From positions 1 to 64,000 of the forward strand of contig JAVGVS010000666.1 in assembly GCA_032718565.1 (NCBI GenBank): a DNA stretch of 64,000 bases, given 5' to 3'. Positions 11,641-23,991 of this stretch are shown piece by piece (the stretch's first letter is position 1; each line of letters begins with the position of its first letter). Under the pieces are notes generated by a model that had not been told where the DNA came from, searched no databases, and saw only the letters and a program-made list of their open reading frames with translations. This DNA comes from Distichodus sexfasciatus. Taxonomy: Eukaryota; Chordata; Actinopteri; Characiformes; Distichodontidae. The position numbers were made by a program, and so were the translations under genes.

Positions 11641-13236
11641 TTCTACGTCTTCTAACGACTGAGATTTATCATTAGGTAAGAACTGAATCTAAAAAAGTTG
11701 AGGAGCGCTCAGTGGCTGTTTGCATTTGGTTTGGTGCTGTATAATTTTGACCAATTATGTATTTCTTTTAAAAATATTGCTGAATAACGTGGTATATACA
11801 CATTCAAGATTTCTGAAACATTTTCTGGCATGTGTGGCATTTTGTGTTTACAGTAATATCTAGGTAGTGATACCAAACTTATCTTCATATTCCTCTCCTT
11901 TCCTGTTGTTACTGCTGCTGAGGCAACAGATTTACCAAACGAGGGGACAAAACAGTACTACATTTTGGTTGGACATTAACTGGACGCTGGCGGCAAACCC
12001 TGCAGCTAATTACCAACCAGTTGTTCCTTCTGATAATGGACATTTTTATATATTTAACTAATTTTTTAAATACGTTAATGTTTTTAATTGCGCGTGGTTC
12101 CAAACTGGAATGTTCATCACTTGTCTGCGTCATGTTTTCCGTCAGTGAATAGCAGACGGCATCCCTAGCATGGATCACGATACAGTAGCCTCCGTCTTGG
12201 TTACTTGTTGTATGTAGTAAATGTAAGGTATTTAAGGCACTTGCACAACAGAACTAAACACCTCATCCATGGACGTCGTTAGATCTATTTTAGGGGTCTT
12301 CAGCCACCCTACATAGTTCCTAAGCCCCCTTTAATTATTTGGGGCTAAGTGCAAGAATGCTCAACACATACCAGCAAGAACATGAGTGTAAATAAATAAT
12401 AGTTCTACAAGTTGTTATTATCTGATTAAAATGATGGTTCAGTTTCCCAGCGTGGATACTAGGCAGGAGGGCCGTCATATGGACCCAGGTGCAAGCTGCA
12501 TGTTGTTGCTTCTCTGTTAAGCAAAGGTCACGCATTGCTGAGGTCGGCAGCGTCTTGCAGAAGGCAGGAAGGAAGAGAGTGAATCAGATAGCAGCTCTGA
12601 TTAATGCTACTCAAATAATCAATTCATTGATGAAGTATGTGTAGGAGCAATGAAATAATTCAGCATAACTCTAACCCGAACCACACCGCTAGAGCTAAAC
12701 CCGGTATCTTTCAATCCTAATGATGTGCCACACCAAAGCGTCATCGTTTTAAGAAAATCTCATTTAAAATTGGCTGGAGCTCAGTTTACGTGTAAACAGA
12801 AGGTCAAACGTATTAAAAAATATGCATTTATAAAAATATGTGCATATGTGTAAACAGACCCTCAGACTTCTGAATGACACATAGCCTAAATCATTTCCCA
12901 AATTACCAGTGCACTATTTGTGTGGTTTCCTTGCAGCTGCATAAATATGGAGATCTCTGCACTCTATACATTGGCAAGTTACCAGTAATTGTGCTAAACA
13001 ACCTGCAGATAGTGAAGGAAGTCTTTGTACAGAATGGAGCCGTGACCTCTGCAAGACCACAACTGCCTTTGTTGAAGTGGTTCACCAGGAGCAGTGGTGA
13101 GTAGAACCTTCGTCTCCAGTTCTTCTAATATGGCCAGTTACAACAGTTACAAAACAAGTCCATTTACCTGTGGACTGTGAGTCACTGCTTTCCCTCAAAG
13201 CTCAAGGGAAACAAGATTAATCACTAGATTTGGGGC

Positions 13237-13390
13237 AGTTGGTAGCATAACGTTAGGCAGTTGGCCCCGCTATCGGAAGTCGGTTCAATGCTGGACCAGT
13301 AAGGGTACCACTATGGTACTCATGAACAAGGCCCCCAAGCATTGCTCACTGTGCGCTGCTCTATGGCTGCTCAGCTGAAGTATGGGCCAG
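13237..13390 (+). repeat. SINE-1, pseudogene 1 intron 2
   Basis: Plus-strand copy with head TTGGTAGCATAACGTTAGGC, GGTACCACTATGGTACTCAT and the CACTGTGCGCTGCTC region; the tail is truncated. Confidence 0.65.
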
Positions 13391-15129
13391 AAGCAAGGTG
13401 TGTGCACACTGGCATATAATCATTCGCCAAATTCACAGGCACCAGTTCACCTGAATGGAAGCACCAAAATGGGAATGACAAAGAGGATAAGAAGGTTGCT
13501 GATGAGCTACTGATAAGAAGCAGAACTGCCAATATCTCAAACAATGTCTCTTGAACAAAACTGAGGAAAGAGTGAATGATGGTATTCAGCAACCACAACT
13601 GCATTAATAACCTTTCGATTTCAGGCATTGTCATGGCAAACGGTTATCCGTGGAAAGAGCAGCGCCGTTTTGCTCTACACACGTTACGTGATTTTGGTTT
13701 GGGGAGGAAGACGGTGGAAGAACGAGTGAGTGGAGGAATCAGGCTTTCTCATCAAAGAGATGCTCAAACATGAAGGTACTGGTGACACGCCACTATAATT
13801 AGATGTAAATGCAAATGTGTCAGGTCAGGCTCAGGGCTTGATGTGTGCAAATTTGTTTTTATTGGTTTTATGGATGAAGTTGTCTTGATAATGAGGATAA
13901 TCCTGAGATCATTGCTAGATGAATGGTTGATGTTCTGTAGACCATCCTGTTCATCTGTTTGTCAGTCTGTAATAAATAACCCTCCTCCCACATAGCTCAT
14001 GTTCCTCTATTCATTGCATTATTTTTTTGCATTTACGAGAGAAAACCGTTTTACCCCTCCACCTTACATGATGAACGCCGTCTCCAACATCATCTATCGC
14101 ATCGTCTTTACAGAATCCTTTGACTACGATGACAAGCGATTTGCCAAACTGCTTGAATTTGTGAATGAAAACATTCGACTCATTGGATCACCTGCGGGTC
14201 AGGTAATAAACAGCAGAATACAGTAGAAACTTCTTTATTCTGGTGGGCTTTGGATGTCTCTGAATCTGAATGTTGAAGCCCTTTAACAAAACTGCACTGA
14301 AGTCAGGGACACTGCCTCTGGACCACCCAACCCAACCTGCCACTTCGGAGGGCCCTCATCACAACATCCAGATTCAGAGATAGCCAGAGCCTTCAGAATC
14401 TTATGGCAAATGTTTGTCACACAGAGTATCGAAGACATGTCACTTTAGGATTCGGAAATCTATAAAATAGTCTTTCCATTGTCCAACTAAATCCAAAAAG
14501 CGAAAAAGAACAGTAGGACAATGGGTAGCATCTCACTCCTCCATGAGCATGGGTCTGATTCTAGGTCCTGGCATTTTTCAGGTCCTGGAGTTTGCATGCT
14601 CTTCCTGGTCTTTTGTGGGTTTCCTCCTACATTCCGCAAACCTGCTTGTTAGGTTTACTGGTGTATCTTTGTGTGTGTGTATGTGAAAAAAAAGAGAAAC
14701 CGAACCCCATATCATTTCCTTTCAGATTCAACGCCACAGTCATAGGCACATTCGAGGGCCACACCAGAAAATCTACCAAGAATTACAGCGCACTGTGGGA
14801 GTTCATTACCATTGAGGCTGTGGAAGAACACAAGAAGACCCTGGATCCAGAATGCCTCCGGGACTAAGCTAGTGCCTACCTGGTTGAGATGACCAAGGTG
14901 AGAACCTAAGAATGATTGCTTTATTCAGAGCAAAAAATGGCAGTGTAGTAGCTAAAGACATGGTCACTTTGTACTGGTCACTAGAAGACTGGGACTTTGA
15001 ACACTGGGTGAAAATAAATGGTGGAAAAGAGCAAGCCAATGAGCAACTCCCTTAAACGCAAGTTGACAATGGAAACCGAAGCAGGATCTCAAATGAAAGA
15101 ATTGTATTATAAATGTATTGTAGCATGTA

Positions 15130-15230
15130 CTGTACCCCTGTGGTGTGTTGGAGGGTTGGTCCCCACCTTGCGCCCGTGGTTCCCGGGATAGGCTCCGGTC
15201 TCCACAACCCCAATAAATGAATGAATGTAG
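15130..15230 (+). repeat. Dispersed repeat tail in pseudogene 1 intron 5
   Basis: Contains TTGCGCCCGTGGTTCCCGGG and ATAGGCTCCGG followed by AATAAATGAATGAATG. This resembles a retroelement-like 3' tail common in fish genomes. The words TGTAGCATGTACTG occur on both sides (15119 and 15226), which may be a target-site duplication. Confidence 0.5.
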
Positions 15231-15744
15231 CATGTACTGGATCTCTTACAAATTAAGTGACATTTCTTTTTACTTTGTGCAGCATACATCAAGCGACTCC
15301 TCCTTTTCATGAGGACAACATCACTTCCACCATTGATCTCTTTTTTGGCGGCACTGAAACGTCCGCGACCACTCTTAGATGGGGGCTCATTTTCATGATG
15401 AAAAATCCTCAAATACAAGGTACTCCTGCAGCTTAACCAGCTCCCGATATTATACATTAAAAATAAATATTACCCTCAAACTGCCACAAGTAATCAGTAT
15501 AGAGTAGTTCTGCTTTCCTTTACTTGTGGTTTAACAAACTCAGAGCGCTGTCATGAGGAGATCATCAGTGTTTTACAGGGAGTGCAATCTTACTCAACCA
15601 TGGACGACCGTCTGAGACTCCGTACACCTCGCCACGTTCATGAAGTCAACGCTGTGCCCAACCTTCTTCCCTTGGCCTGTTCCTTGAAGCCACAGAGTCA
15701 GTGCAGCTGCAGGATACAATATCCCCAGGGTAATGATGTACGAG

Positions 15745-15870
15745 CTGTAAGAGATGGTGGTGGTCTAGTGGTTAGGACAGATGCCTTGAGATCAATAGGT
15801 CCTGAGTTTGAATCCTGCCTCCAGCACGACCATCATAGGGTTACTGAGCAAGACCCTCAACCCAGTTTGC
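15745..15870 (+). repeat. SINE-2 (tRNA-Glu-derived) between exons 7 and 8 of pseudogene 1
   Basis: The head GGTGGTCTAGTGGTTAGGAC matches a tRNA-Glu A-box region and TTTGAATCCTGCC a B box. It is followed by the family-specific TTACTGAGCAAGACCCTCAA. It is not a tRNA gene because the acceptor stem does not close and the SINE body follows. Confidence 0.75.
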
Positions 15871-16614
15871 TCTCAGAGAAAGGAAGTAAACTCGAATATT
15901 TATATGCCCATGTTTCTAATGGCGAGGGAGCAGTAATACCCAACATGAATGCCATCATAATGAGGATAAAAGGCTCACTAGAAACACCCAGACCTTCAGC
16001 AGAGAACTTTCTGGATGAGAAAGGGCAGTTCTGCAAACAGGAATCATTTCTAACTTTCTCTCTGGGTGAGTCTGACGTTGACATCTGAACAAGAGACAAT
16101 GTATAACATATTTGGTAGGGTAACAAGTTAGGGAGTTGGAAGGTAGCTGGTTCCAAGTATCCTGGAACCGTAGGAACCTATGACCTCCCTCGGCACTGTC
16201 AAGCTGCCCTGCTCCTTGGGCCCAATGCAGGGTCACATTTTCATTGTGGTGCACTGTGTCTTCACAATGACACTTACATTAACATTTGTGTATCTGTTAA
16301 CTGCAGGTCCGGTGTGTCTGGGTGAGGTCTGGCGAGGATGGAGCTCTTCGCATCTTCTTCACCTAATCTGCCTTCAACATCTACCGCAGTTCTCTTGGCC
16401 TCATGGAGCTCCTCCCTAGCATGGGGGCATTTTTTGGAACAGTCTTGAACTCGTTCCGTTCCATATTATTTGTAAGTAGCAGGCGACTTCACACTGGCGT
16501 TTCCCCAAATCTATAATCCCATCCTTAATACATCAAAAATGGGTTGCCTGGATTAGAATTTGGAAGCTACCTCTCTCTAGCTACGTTGAGATTTAAGTTT
16601 TAACATATAAATGA

Positions 16615-17342
16615 AATTGAAAGAAACACTGGAGAAGGACATTGATTCTATATATTATTGCTTTGTATATTTACTTTTTACTGTTTGAATATTAATATGT
16701 ACTATGTTTTTGGGCTTGGTATGATGCCATCTTGCAATGCACAATTGGATTTATCATAGGTAGAAACATACCTGTAAATAAAGTTCTAAAAAAGTCTACG
16801 GTGGCCACATGCACAGATTATACAGACAGAATAAAATATGACTAAAGTTTACTTGATCCTTATCTAGATCCATAATGTAGCATTACTGTGACCAACTGCT
16901 ATAAATCTACAATTACTGTCCCACAGTCTTTTAAGGCAAAATATGAGCAACTGCATCTTCCTGAAAGAAGGTCAAATGTAAGCTTGAAAGAAACACTGGA
17001 GAAGGACATTGATTCTATATGATATTACTTGATTTAACTGTATATTTACTTTTACTGTTTGAATATTGATAAACAATTCAACTGTCCTATGAACTATGTT
17101 TTTTGGGCTTGGTATGATGTCAACATCTTTTAAAATGTCAACTGAAAAATACGAAATAATAAAAATATACTTTAACGTAACACTTATCCGCTTTGTAGTA
17201 ATGACTGTTGTTAAGTGCGCTATATAAATAAAACTGAATTGAACTGAATCCAAATGGATTTGTTTTTTTTTTACTTCAACTTAATGGTTATCATGGAGTG
17301 AAACATACCTATGAAATAAAATTGTAAATAAAGTCTACACAA
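16615..17342 (+). repeat. Duplicated 3'UTR-like segment after pseudogene 1
   Basis: Two copies about 365 bp apart. Copy 1 (about 16615-16800) and copy 2 (about 16978-17342) share GAAAGAAACACTGGAGAAGG, the following ACATTGATTCTATAT, TTTTTGGGCTTGGTATGATG, GAAACATACCT and GTAAATAAAGT. Each ends with an AATAAA (16777-16782 and 17327-17332). The spacer 16801-16977 and the stretch to 17600 contain no gene. Confidence 0.75.
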
Positions 17343-17599
17343 TGTATGCATGTTTATGAAAAGTACTTGAAGTGTTTTGCTAAGTTTAGAGTTCTTCAGA
17401 AAAAAGCAATAAATGTTGGCCAGTTCCAGTAAACATCTTAAAATAGAGAAAATATTCATCGCTGGGACTACGATTTTAAATGTTGCATGTATGGGATCTC
17501 TTCTACATTTCCCTACATTTTATTTTACAGACCGAGTCAAATGACTCCTCCTTTTTCTAAAGAAATACAGTACATCTACAAAAAAATCTAAATAAACTT

Positions 17600-17760
17600 T
17601 GCCTGTCCTGCCTTGCTGTCGTCCAGGAAGATGTTTACAATCTCAGGTTACATAAGAGGCTTTTACTGGACTGTGTACCTTATGACCGTTTCCTGTTTGC
17701 TTTCCTCCTTTGTTCTGTAAGAAAATGTGAGCTCACAGCACTTTCCCCATACCTCTGAGA
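17600..17760 (+). promoter_or_regulatory. Promoter block of CYP2 gene 1
   Basis: TGTTTAC at 17632-17638 (forkhead/FOXA-like), TTACATAAG at 17648-17656 (C/EBP or PAR-bZIP-like), a pyrimidine-rich run and TGTGAGCTCACAGCAC 30-45 bp before the ATG. No TATA box. The conserved order across the array supports function; the factor names are inference. Confidence 0.55.
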
Positions 17761-20700
17761 ATGCATGCTGTGCTAAGATATGTGGACTGGACTTCAGCAG
17801 CTCTGGCCGTGCTGGCCGCCCTCCTCACTCTACTCCTGCTGAAGATTTTTAGGTTCAACTCCACCAGAAATAATCTCCCTCCTGGTCCCACACCTCTACC
17901 TTTAATAGGAAACATGCACCAGATCGTCAGGAATCTCATGGAAAGCATCAGAGAGGTATGTGCTTTTTTGTCTTGTTGACTCATTGATGTCGGGCGGCCA
18001 CATTCTTTTCGTGTCATGGATTTTAGCTTGAAAAACCCACAATCTGTTTATTTGTACTTTGCAGACAAATGTCACAAGAAAGTGCACATTTGATATGAGT
18101 GGAAATTTGAATTGAAGACTACTGATGACTGAAGCACTGACTATGGCTGGGCAATACGAACCCAAATCAATATCCGATTAACTCAACATTTGACCTTGCT
18201 TATGATTAATGTAACTATTAGAGCTGGGATATTTTTCACTAATAAAAGTGGGTTTCAGTGGGTGAATTGTCATTGTGAACACACCACACCGCAGCATAGC
18301 ACACAGTGCACCACAACAAAATGTCACCTCTGCATTTGACACATCAATGAATGAGCAGTGGTCAGCTTGGGTAGCATTCAGGATGCAGTGCTTGGGAAGA
18401 GTACCTTGTTCACAAGTACCTCAGTGGTGCCTTAACCGATTCGAACTGGCAACCTTGCAATCACGGGATGAACGCCCTAACCATTATGTTACCAACTGAG
18501 CAATTTGACCGATCTGTGAAGGAGCAGCACCTGGGATGGTACCTTGCTCATGAGTACTTCAGTGGTACCTTTATTGGCCCGGGACTTGAATCAGCAATCT
18601 TCCGATCTGGGGGTCGAACCCCCTAACCGATATACTACCAACTGTGGCTGTACAGGGATAATACATAAACACACAGAGTAAAATATTAACAGAATAAACT
18701 GACCATGGGCAAGATTACACTGAGGTTACACTAAAATGTTATGTATTTTCGATTAATTGACCAGCTCTGACTGACCACTGTGTGGTTTCCTTTGCAGCTG
18801 CCACAATATGGAGATATCAGCACTCTATACCTGGGCACGAAACCAATAGTTTTGCTGAATAATCTGCAGATAATGAAGGAAGCCTTTATACAGAAAGGAG
18901 CCATGACATCTGGAAGGACAGAAATGCCCATTTCCAAGTGGATCAACAAGGGTAGCGGTCAGTAGAACCTTCACCTCTTTAATTCCGCTAAGGCAGTGCT
19001 GTCCAGTTCCGGTCCTGGAGGGCTGGTATCCTGTTGGTTGTCCATCAAACTTGAATTCACAACACTGACAGTCAGGGTAGAAGCTTATCAGGTATGATGG
19101 AAATCCTCCAGGATACCGGCCCGCCAGGACCCGAAATGGACGCTGCAGTCCTAATATAACTGGAGAGGACTACCTTCTATGGAACTGCTTAATTTTAGTA
19201 TGCTGTCCACTACAAAGAAACAATCAATCCTAAAATGTTCCTCAAAGTTCATGTACTGATCTTATAATCCAGTAAGATAAGACAACAATAACAACCTCGT
19301 GTTTTCAGGCATCTTCATGGCAAACGGTTCTGACTGGAAAGAGCAGCGTCGGTTCACTCTACACACACTGCGGGATTTCGGTCTTGGAAGGAAAACTTTG
19401 GAAGAACGAGTGGTGGAAGAATCAGGCTTCCTCATCAAAGAGATGCTCAAGCATGACGGTATTAAAGATCACTAATGCTAAACCTAAATCTGCATTACAA
19501 CCAAAATTACTGCAGTTGATCAGTTACTATTAGCAAGTTAGGCAGTCGGTAGTGCAACGGTTAGGGTGTTTGGAGGAACTCTTTTCTGTGTCTGTCATCA
19601 GGTTGTGATCTTATGGATGCTTGTCTTAGGATAATTCTGAGAATATCTGCTGAATGATTAGTTTATGTCCAGCAGTAGATGATGCTGAAGACCTAAATCA
19701 CAAATCTATAATGAGGGACCATCTTTCCATGAGGCAGCTCTACTATTCCTTATTTAATCCCACATTATTCTTGTTTTTCAAGGTGAGCCGTTTTACCCCA
19801 TTCACCCCATCACGAACGCCATCTCCAACATCATTTGCTCCGTCGTGTTTGGTGACCGCTTTGACTATGACAACAAACGATTTGCCAAACTTCTTCAAAT
19901 TATGGATGAATTTCAACGATTTGCTGCATCACCTATAGGACTGGTAACAAACCTCCATAATAGAAAACCATTAACAGATCCTTAAGGCCTTGTACATAAA
20001 TGAAATAAGCAAATCTTCATACCAACAGAACACAATTTAATTCAAGAAAATGACTGTAAATCTCAAGATACAGAATTGAGTTAAGGCACAGATGAAGAGT
20101 AAACTTTGAGGAGCTTTGAAAGTGCTGCTGAACACAGAGGTTTCTCTATTTATTTTATATAACTATTTGTATAACAAAATTGAAACAATGAGGGAGAGGA
20201 TCTTTACACAGGGACAGAACTTCAGATGTTACTTAGAAGAACTCCCAGATTTTAGAATTTCTTCTTCTGAAGGAAAAAGAGCTGGTTCAGTGTTCTGTAG
20301 GCGTGACCAATGTTGGTTCCTCCAGGGGTATGGTTTGACCAATGGACGAACCTATGTTAAATGCCCTAAGGAAGTGGATTAGGGTGGTCCATCAAAGTTG
20401 GAGCAAACCCTGAGATCCCTCTTCTTGAATTGTATAACAACCAAATCCAGTGTGACCTCAATGCAATTGAGGGTCTTAGAAAGCATGTCCAACTACATCC
20501 AGAAAGCAAAATTCATTTCTTTCCACCCTTTCAGATTTTCAACTTGTTCCCCTTTGTGAGGCACCTTCCAGGGCCACACCAGAACATCCTTAGGAATGCC
20601 AGGGCCCTGCAGGACTTCATCCATGAGGCTGTGGAGGAACGCAGGAAGACGCTAGAACCAGAAAACATCAAAGACTTTATTGAAGCCTACCTGTTGGAGA

Positions 20701-21816
20701 TGACCAAGGTGAGAGCTGATGGATGAAGTCAATTAACCTAAGTACAGGAACTTAAGGGTTGAAGATTTCTATTGTGGCGTGTAGTAGATTCCTACATTTC
20801 ATCTGAGCATCTTTCAAGTAAGGAAATTCAGATATCTTTCTCTTTTCACAGCAAGAAGTAAGCGACTCCTCATTTCATGAGGACAATGCAGTTGCATCTT
20901 CCATTGACCTCTTTTTAGCCGGCACTGAAACGACTGCCACCACTCTCAGATGGGGCCTGGTTTTCATGTTAGAAAATCCCAGAATACAAGGTACTTCTGC
21001 AGGTCAACAGCTCCCAAAGCTTCTTTTTATGAACAGAGAACTAACAATAAAGGAAATTCAACTGTTACAAGTTACCAATATACAATCGCTTGCTTCTTTT
21101 TCTGTCCCTCCAGAGCGCTGTCATGAGGAAATTGTTAGTGTTTTGGGTTTTGACCGCACTCCCAGCATGGATGACCGGGTGAGGCTACCATATAGCTATG
21201 CCAGCATCCTTGAGGTCCAGCGATGTGCCAACCTTCTTCCTCTTGGCCTTTTTCATGAAAACACAGAACCAATACAGCTGCAAGGATACAACATTCCTAC
21301 GGTAATGAATTATGGTTCAGAAAAATGATAGGAAATGAATGAATTAAAATTACAATGAAAAGGGTAAAATTGTAGATGCACACATATGTTTGCAACTGCA
21401 GGGTACAATAATGACACCCAACTTAACTGCCATCTTATCGGATAAGAACCACTGGAAGCACCCAAACACCTTCAACCCAGAGAACTTCCTGGATGACAAA
21501 GGGCAGTTCTGCAAAAATGAATCATTTCTACCTTTCTCTCTGGGTGAGTACAAAATCAACAATACTGCATAAAAGATTAGGTGTGACAGAGATTAATTTG
21601 GAATTTGTGCATTTGCTAACTGCAGGTCCAAGGATGTGTCTAGGCGAGTCTCTCGCGAGGATGGAGCTCTTTATCTTCTTCACCTGTCTGCTGCAAAACC
21701 TACATTTCTCCTGGCCTCCTGGGGCTCCACCCTACAACATGGAGGGCATTGCAGGGCCACTGCGATCTCCAACACCCTTTCATATGATCTGCCGTAGCAG
21801 GGAGACGCCACACTAA
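17761..21816 (+). CDS. Cytochrome P450, CYP2 family (CYP2J-like), gene 1
   Basis: Heme-thiolate monooxygenase anchored in the ER membrane; CYP2J-type enzymes oxidise fatty acids and xenobiotics with P450 reductase (family knowledge). Exons: 17761-17955, 18798-18957, 19309-19458, 19783-19943, 20535-20708, 20852-20990, 21114-21301, 21402-21543, 21626-21816. All junctions are GT-AG and in phase, giving 499 aa. Seen in order: hydrophobic anchor (about residues 13-30), hinge PPGPTPLPLIG, C-helix DWKEQRRF, I-helix AGTETTATTLRW, K-helix EVQR, FNPENF, heme loop FSLGPRMCLG with the Cys ligand, and the end CRSRETPH. The start is the ATG shared by all array members. No lesion is seen. AATAAA occurs at about 22088. 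The subfamily (2AD, 2N, 2P or other fish CYP2J relatives) is not decided. Confidence 0.92.
18145..18720. repeat. Nested repeats in gene 1 intron 1
   Basis: An outer repeat begins GGCTGGGCAATACGAA at 18145 and resumes with ATTAACAGAATAAACTGACC near 18690; an uninterrupted relative lies at 28432-28690. Inside it, 18245-18502 and 18520-18655 are two minus-strand SINE-1 copies (complements of GGTACCACTGAGGTACTCAT and of the tRNA-like head). The SINEs are therefore younger than the outer repeat. Confidence 0.6.
18992..19147. repeat. Short inverted-repeat (MITE-like) element in gene 1 intron 2
   Basis: The left end reads TCCGGTCCTGGAGGGCTGG and the right end CCGGCCCGCCAGGACCCGA, imperfect inverted copies about 40 bp long that could form a hairpin. 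A decayed relative is at about 24955-25065 in gene 2 intron 1 (CAGGTATGATGAAAATTCTC shared in near-identical form). Confidence 0.6.
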
Positions 21817-23844
21817 CGTTTCATCCCAAAACTGTAATCCCATGACTAAATACTATGGTGACATGGATTAAATTAGGAAGGTGTGCCATGTGTCACTCCC
21901 TAGCCATTATGGGATCTACATAACAGGGAAACACTGGACTGGTCAGTAGACTTTTATCTTACTTTTTATATTCATATTGCTTGATTTAATGTTTGCTGTG
22001 TAATTTATTCACTGTATTCTGTTTCTTCACACCTTTTTCATAAAAAAGCCTTGGCTTTGGCACCATCTATAGACTAAAAGTATTGTGGGATAATAAACCA
22101 TGTAATGTTCGTTCTTTGCAGTGTGTGTTCTTTACCTGATGTTCTCAGCATGGATTGTGTAAATCACAAACTACATTAAAATACTTAAAATTCTAATCAC
22201 TTTATTTGTCACGTTCTGTGGAGAAGTGATAATGCATTTAATCATTAAACAAATGAAGTCACAACTCTTTCCTATACTTCAGAATTTACCAAATATACTA
22301 CAAGTTCAACCTGACTCTCTTAAGAGCTCAGCTTTAGAAACTTTTACACATAGAATTGTACAGGTGAGTTTGTATATGCTGTAAAAAAAAGAAAAAGATA
22401 TGGTCTGAAGTAAAATAGCGTCACTGCTGTTTGAATTATTATTTTTTTCATCTGAAGTTTTATCTGAAAACCTTTTACCAATTTTTCATCCATCTTTTCA
22501 CCCACTGCCTTGTTTACACCTTGAGTTTCCTTTATAGTGACATGTCGTCCAAGAATAAAGCTATTTTAATATTTACAGACTTGTGTTAAGTTAAAACACC
22601 TTACGTACTGTATAAATCAGGCTTCAGTTGGATTAGGTGTGATGGAGAATTGGCCCAAACTCATATGATCAATTTGTGTTAAAGAAAGGTAAGAAAAAGT
22701 GAACAAATAATGTTAAAATTTCCAAATTCAACACACATGGTAAGACATTGACACTCTTAAATCGTATTTAACTGGAATGAACATTTTCTTAGAGTGAATT
22801 TGCCAACCCAAACGGTTTTATAAACTAAAAAATTATATCAAAAACATTTAGACTGGCTGTTAACTCCCTCATCCAACCTTTACCATGAAGACAGCGTCCG
22901 CCATCTTAGATTCACTCCGTTTCAGAAACACAGTTTAATATGTTTCCTTTTACATAAAATTACTATAGTTCTGTCACGAAATTAAACATCTAACTCATAT
23001 ACACCACTGTGTAACAGCAACTTCAGGAATCACTCCGTTTAAACCTGTAGCATTTCGTAATAAAATCTTTCGTAAAACGCCAGTAAAAATAATTAATATA
23101 ATCCATTACATTTCTCTCACAAATAAATGCACATACTTCGCAACACAAAACGGGTTTTAGTGGAAATTTACTCACATATTTGGTAGTAATGCTACGCCGC
23201 ACGTCGACGTTTAGTAACGTGTTTCCAGAATTTTCGAGTTGATGACGTAGACAACGTCGATTAAAGTTTCGCTTGAGAAGGCCCACACAATTTTTTTTTA
23301 TTGTAAATAAGATTTTTGTGATCGTCAGCTCTATGTCAACGCTTGTAAAATAAATAAATAAATAAATAAATAAACATAATTATCTACCCACATTGTAGAC
23401 TCTCAATCTGTCCCAAGACACAAATAAAACATTATTATTGTATTTTACATTAAGTTCAAAGAAGCTCTTTCATAATAAAACATTCTTGTCCAAAAGAGCT
23501 ATTTCCTCGACTAAACATTTATATTTCTCAAGCTACAATTTATTATAATATTAATTTGTGTAATGTAAGTGTAAAATGTCACGCTGAAACTTATTTCATG
23601 TCATACATTTTTCCACCAACAGGTGTCTCCAATGTTCATGAAGTGCTTCAACGAAGCTTAATCTCATTTAACATTACTCTTACATATGATGAACAAACCA
23701 TTAATTAATTAATTAATTCATTCATTCATTCATTCACTATCTGAACTGCTTAATCCCAAGTGGGTTCACATTGTGAATGGAGATAGTCAGATGCAGAAGT
23801 CACGTTTCTTACTTAAAGTGAACTTTTGAACTTTTGCTGCCCTC
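21817..23844. other. Intergenic between CYP2 genes 1 and 2
   Basis: Holds the 3'UTR of gene 1 with AATAAA at about 22088 and 22551, then AT-rich sequence. Short tetranucleotide repeats are at 23347-23374 (AAAT units) and 23701-23746 (TTAA then ATTC units). No coding sequence, RNA gene or complete transposon is seen. Confidence 0.6.
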
Positions 23845-23991
23845 TAAGGAAATGTTTACAGTCTCGGAAGGCTTCTATTGGACTGTGAACGCAGGCTCTC
23901 ATGACCATTTCCTGTTTGCCATTCTCCTCCCTTTTTGCTTTTTTCTGTGTGAAGCCGTGAGCTCAGAGCTCTGTGTTGAAGCTCCTTGAGA
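23845..23991 (+). promoter_or_regulatory. Promoter block of CYP2 gene 2
   Basis: TGTTTAC at 23853-23859 followed by AGTCTCGG, but the TTACATAAG site is missing because GGTTACATAA has been deleted relative to its neighbours. GGACTGTGAAC, a pyrimidine run and GCCGTGAGCTCA follow. No clear TATA box (TGTGTGAAG). Confidence 0.5.

Larger units (their letters stand above)
9043..16490 (+). pseudogene. CYP2-family cytochrome P450 pseudogene 1 (nine exon relics)
   Basis: All nine exons of a CYP2 gene are recognisable: 9043-9229, 12937-13096, 13625-13775, 14040-14202, 14726-14897, 15283-15419, 15544-15729, 15927-16065 and 16307 to about 16490. Damage seen: exon 1 frameshifts after codon 28 with a TAG near 9217; exon 3 has one extra base (151 rather than 150 nt); exon 4 shifts at its 5' end; exon 5 has an in-frame TAA where neighbours read FIDAY; exon 6 has one extra T; exon 9 lost the residues between the heme-loop Gly and Cys and then shifts. 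Exon 2 is still open. Intron 1 has grown to 3.7 kb through SINE insertions. Closest in layout and wording to genes 1 and 2. No function is expected. Confidence 0.9.

Noticed and set aside
15745..15870. Possible tRNA-Glu gene
   Set aside because: A and B boxes are present but no closed cloverleaf or acceptor stem, and the sequence continues into a SINE body found elsewhere in the window.
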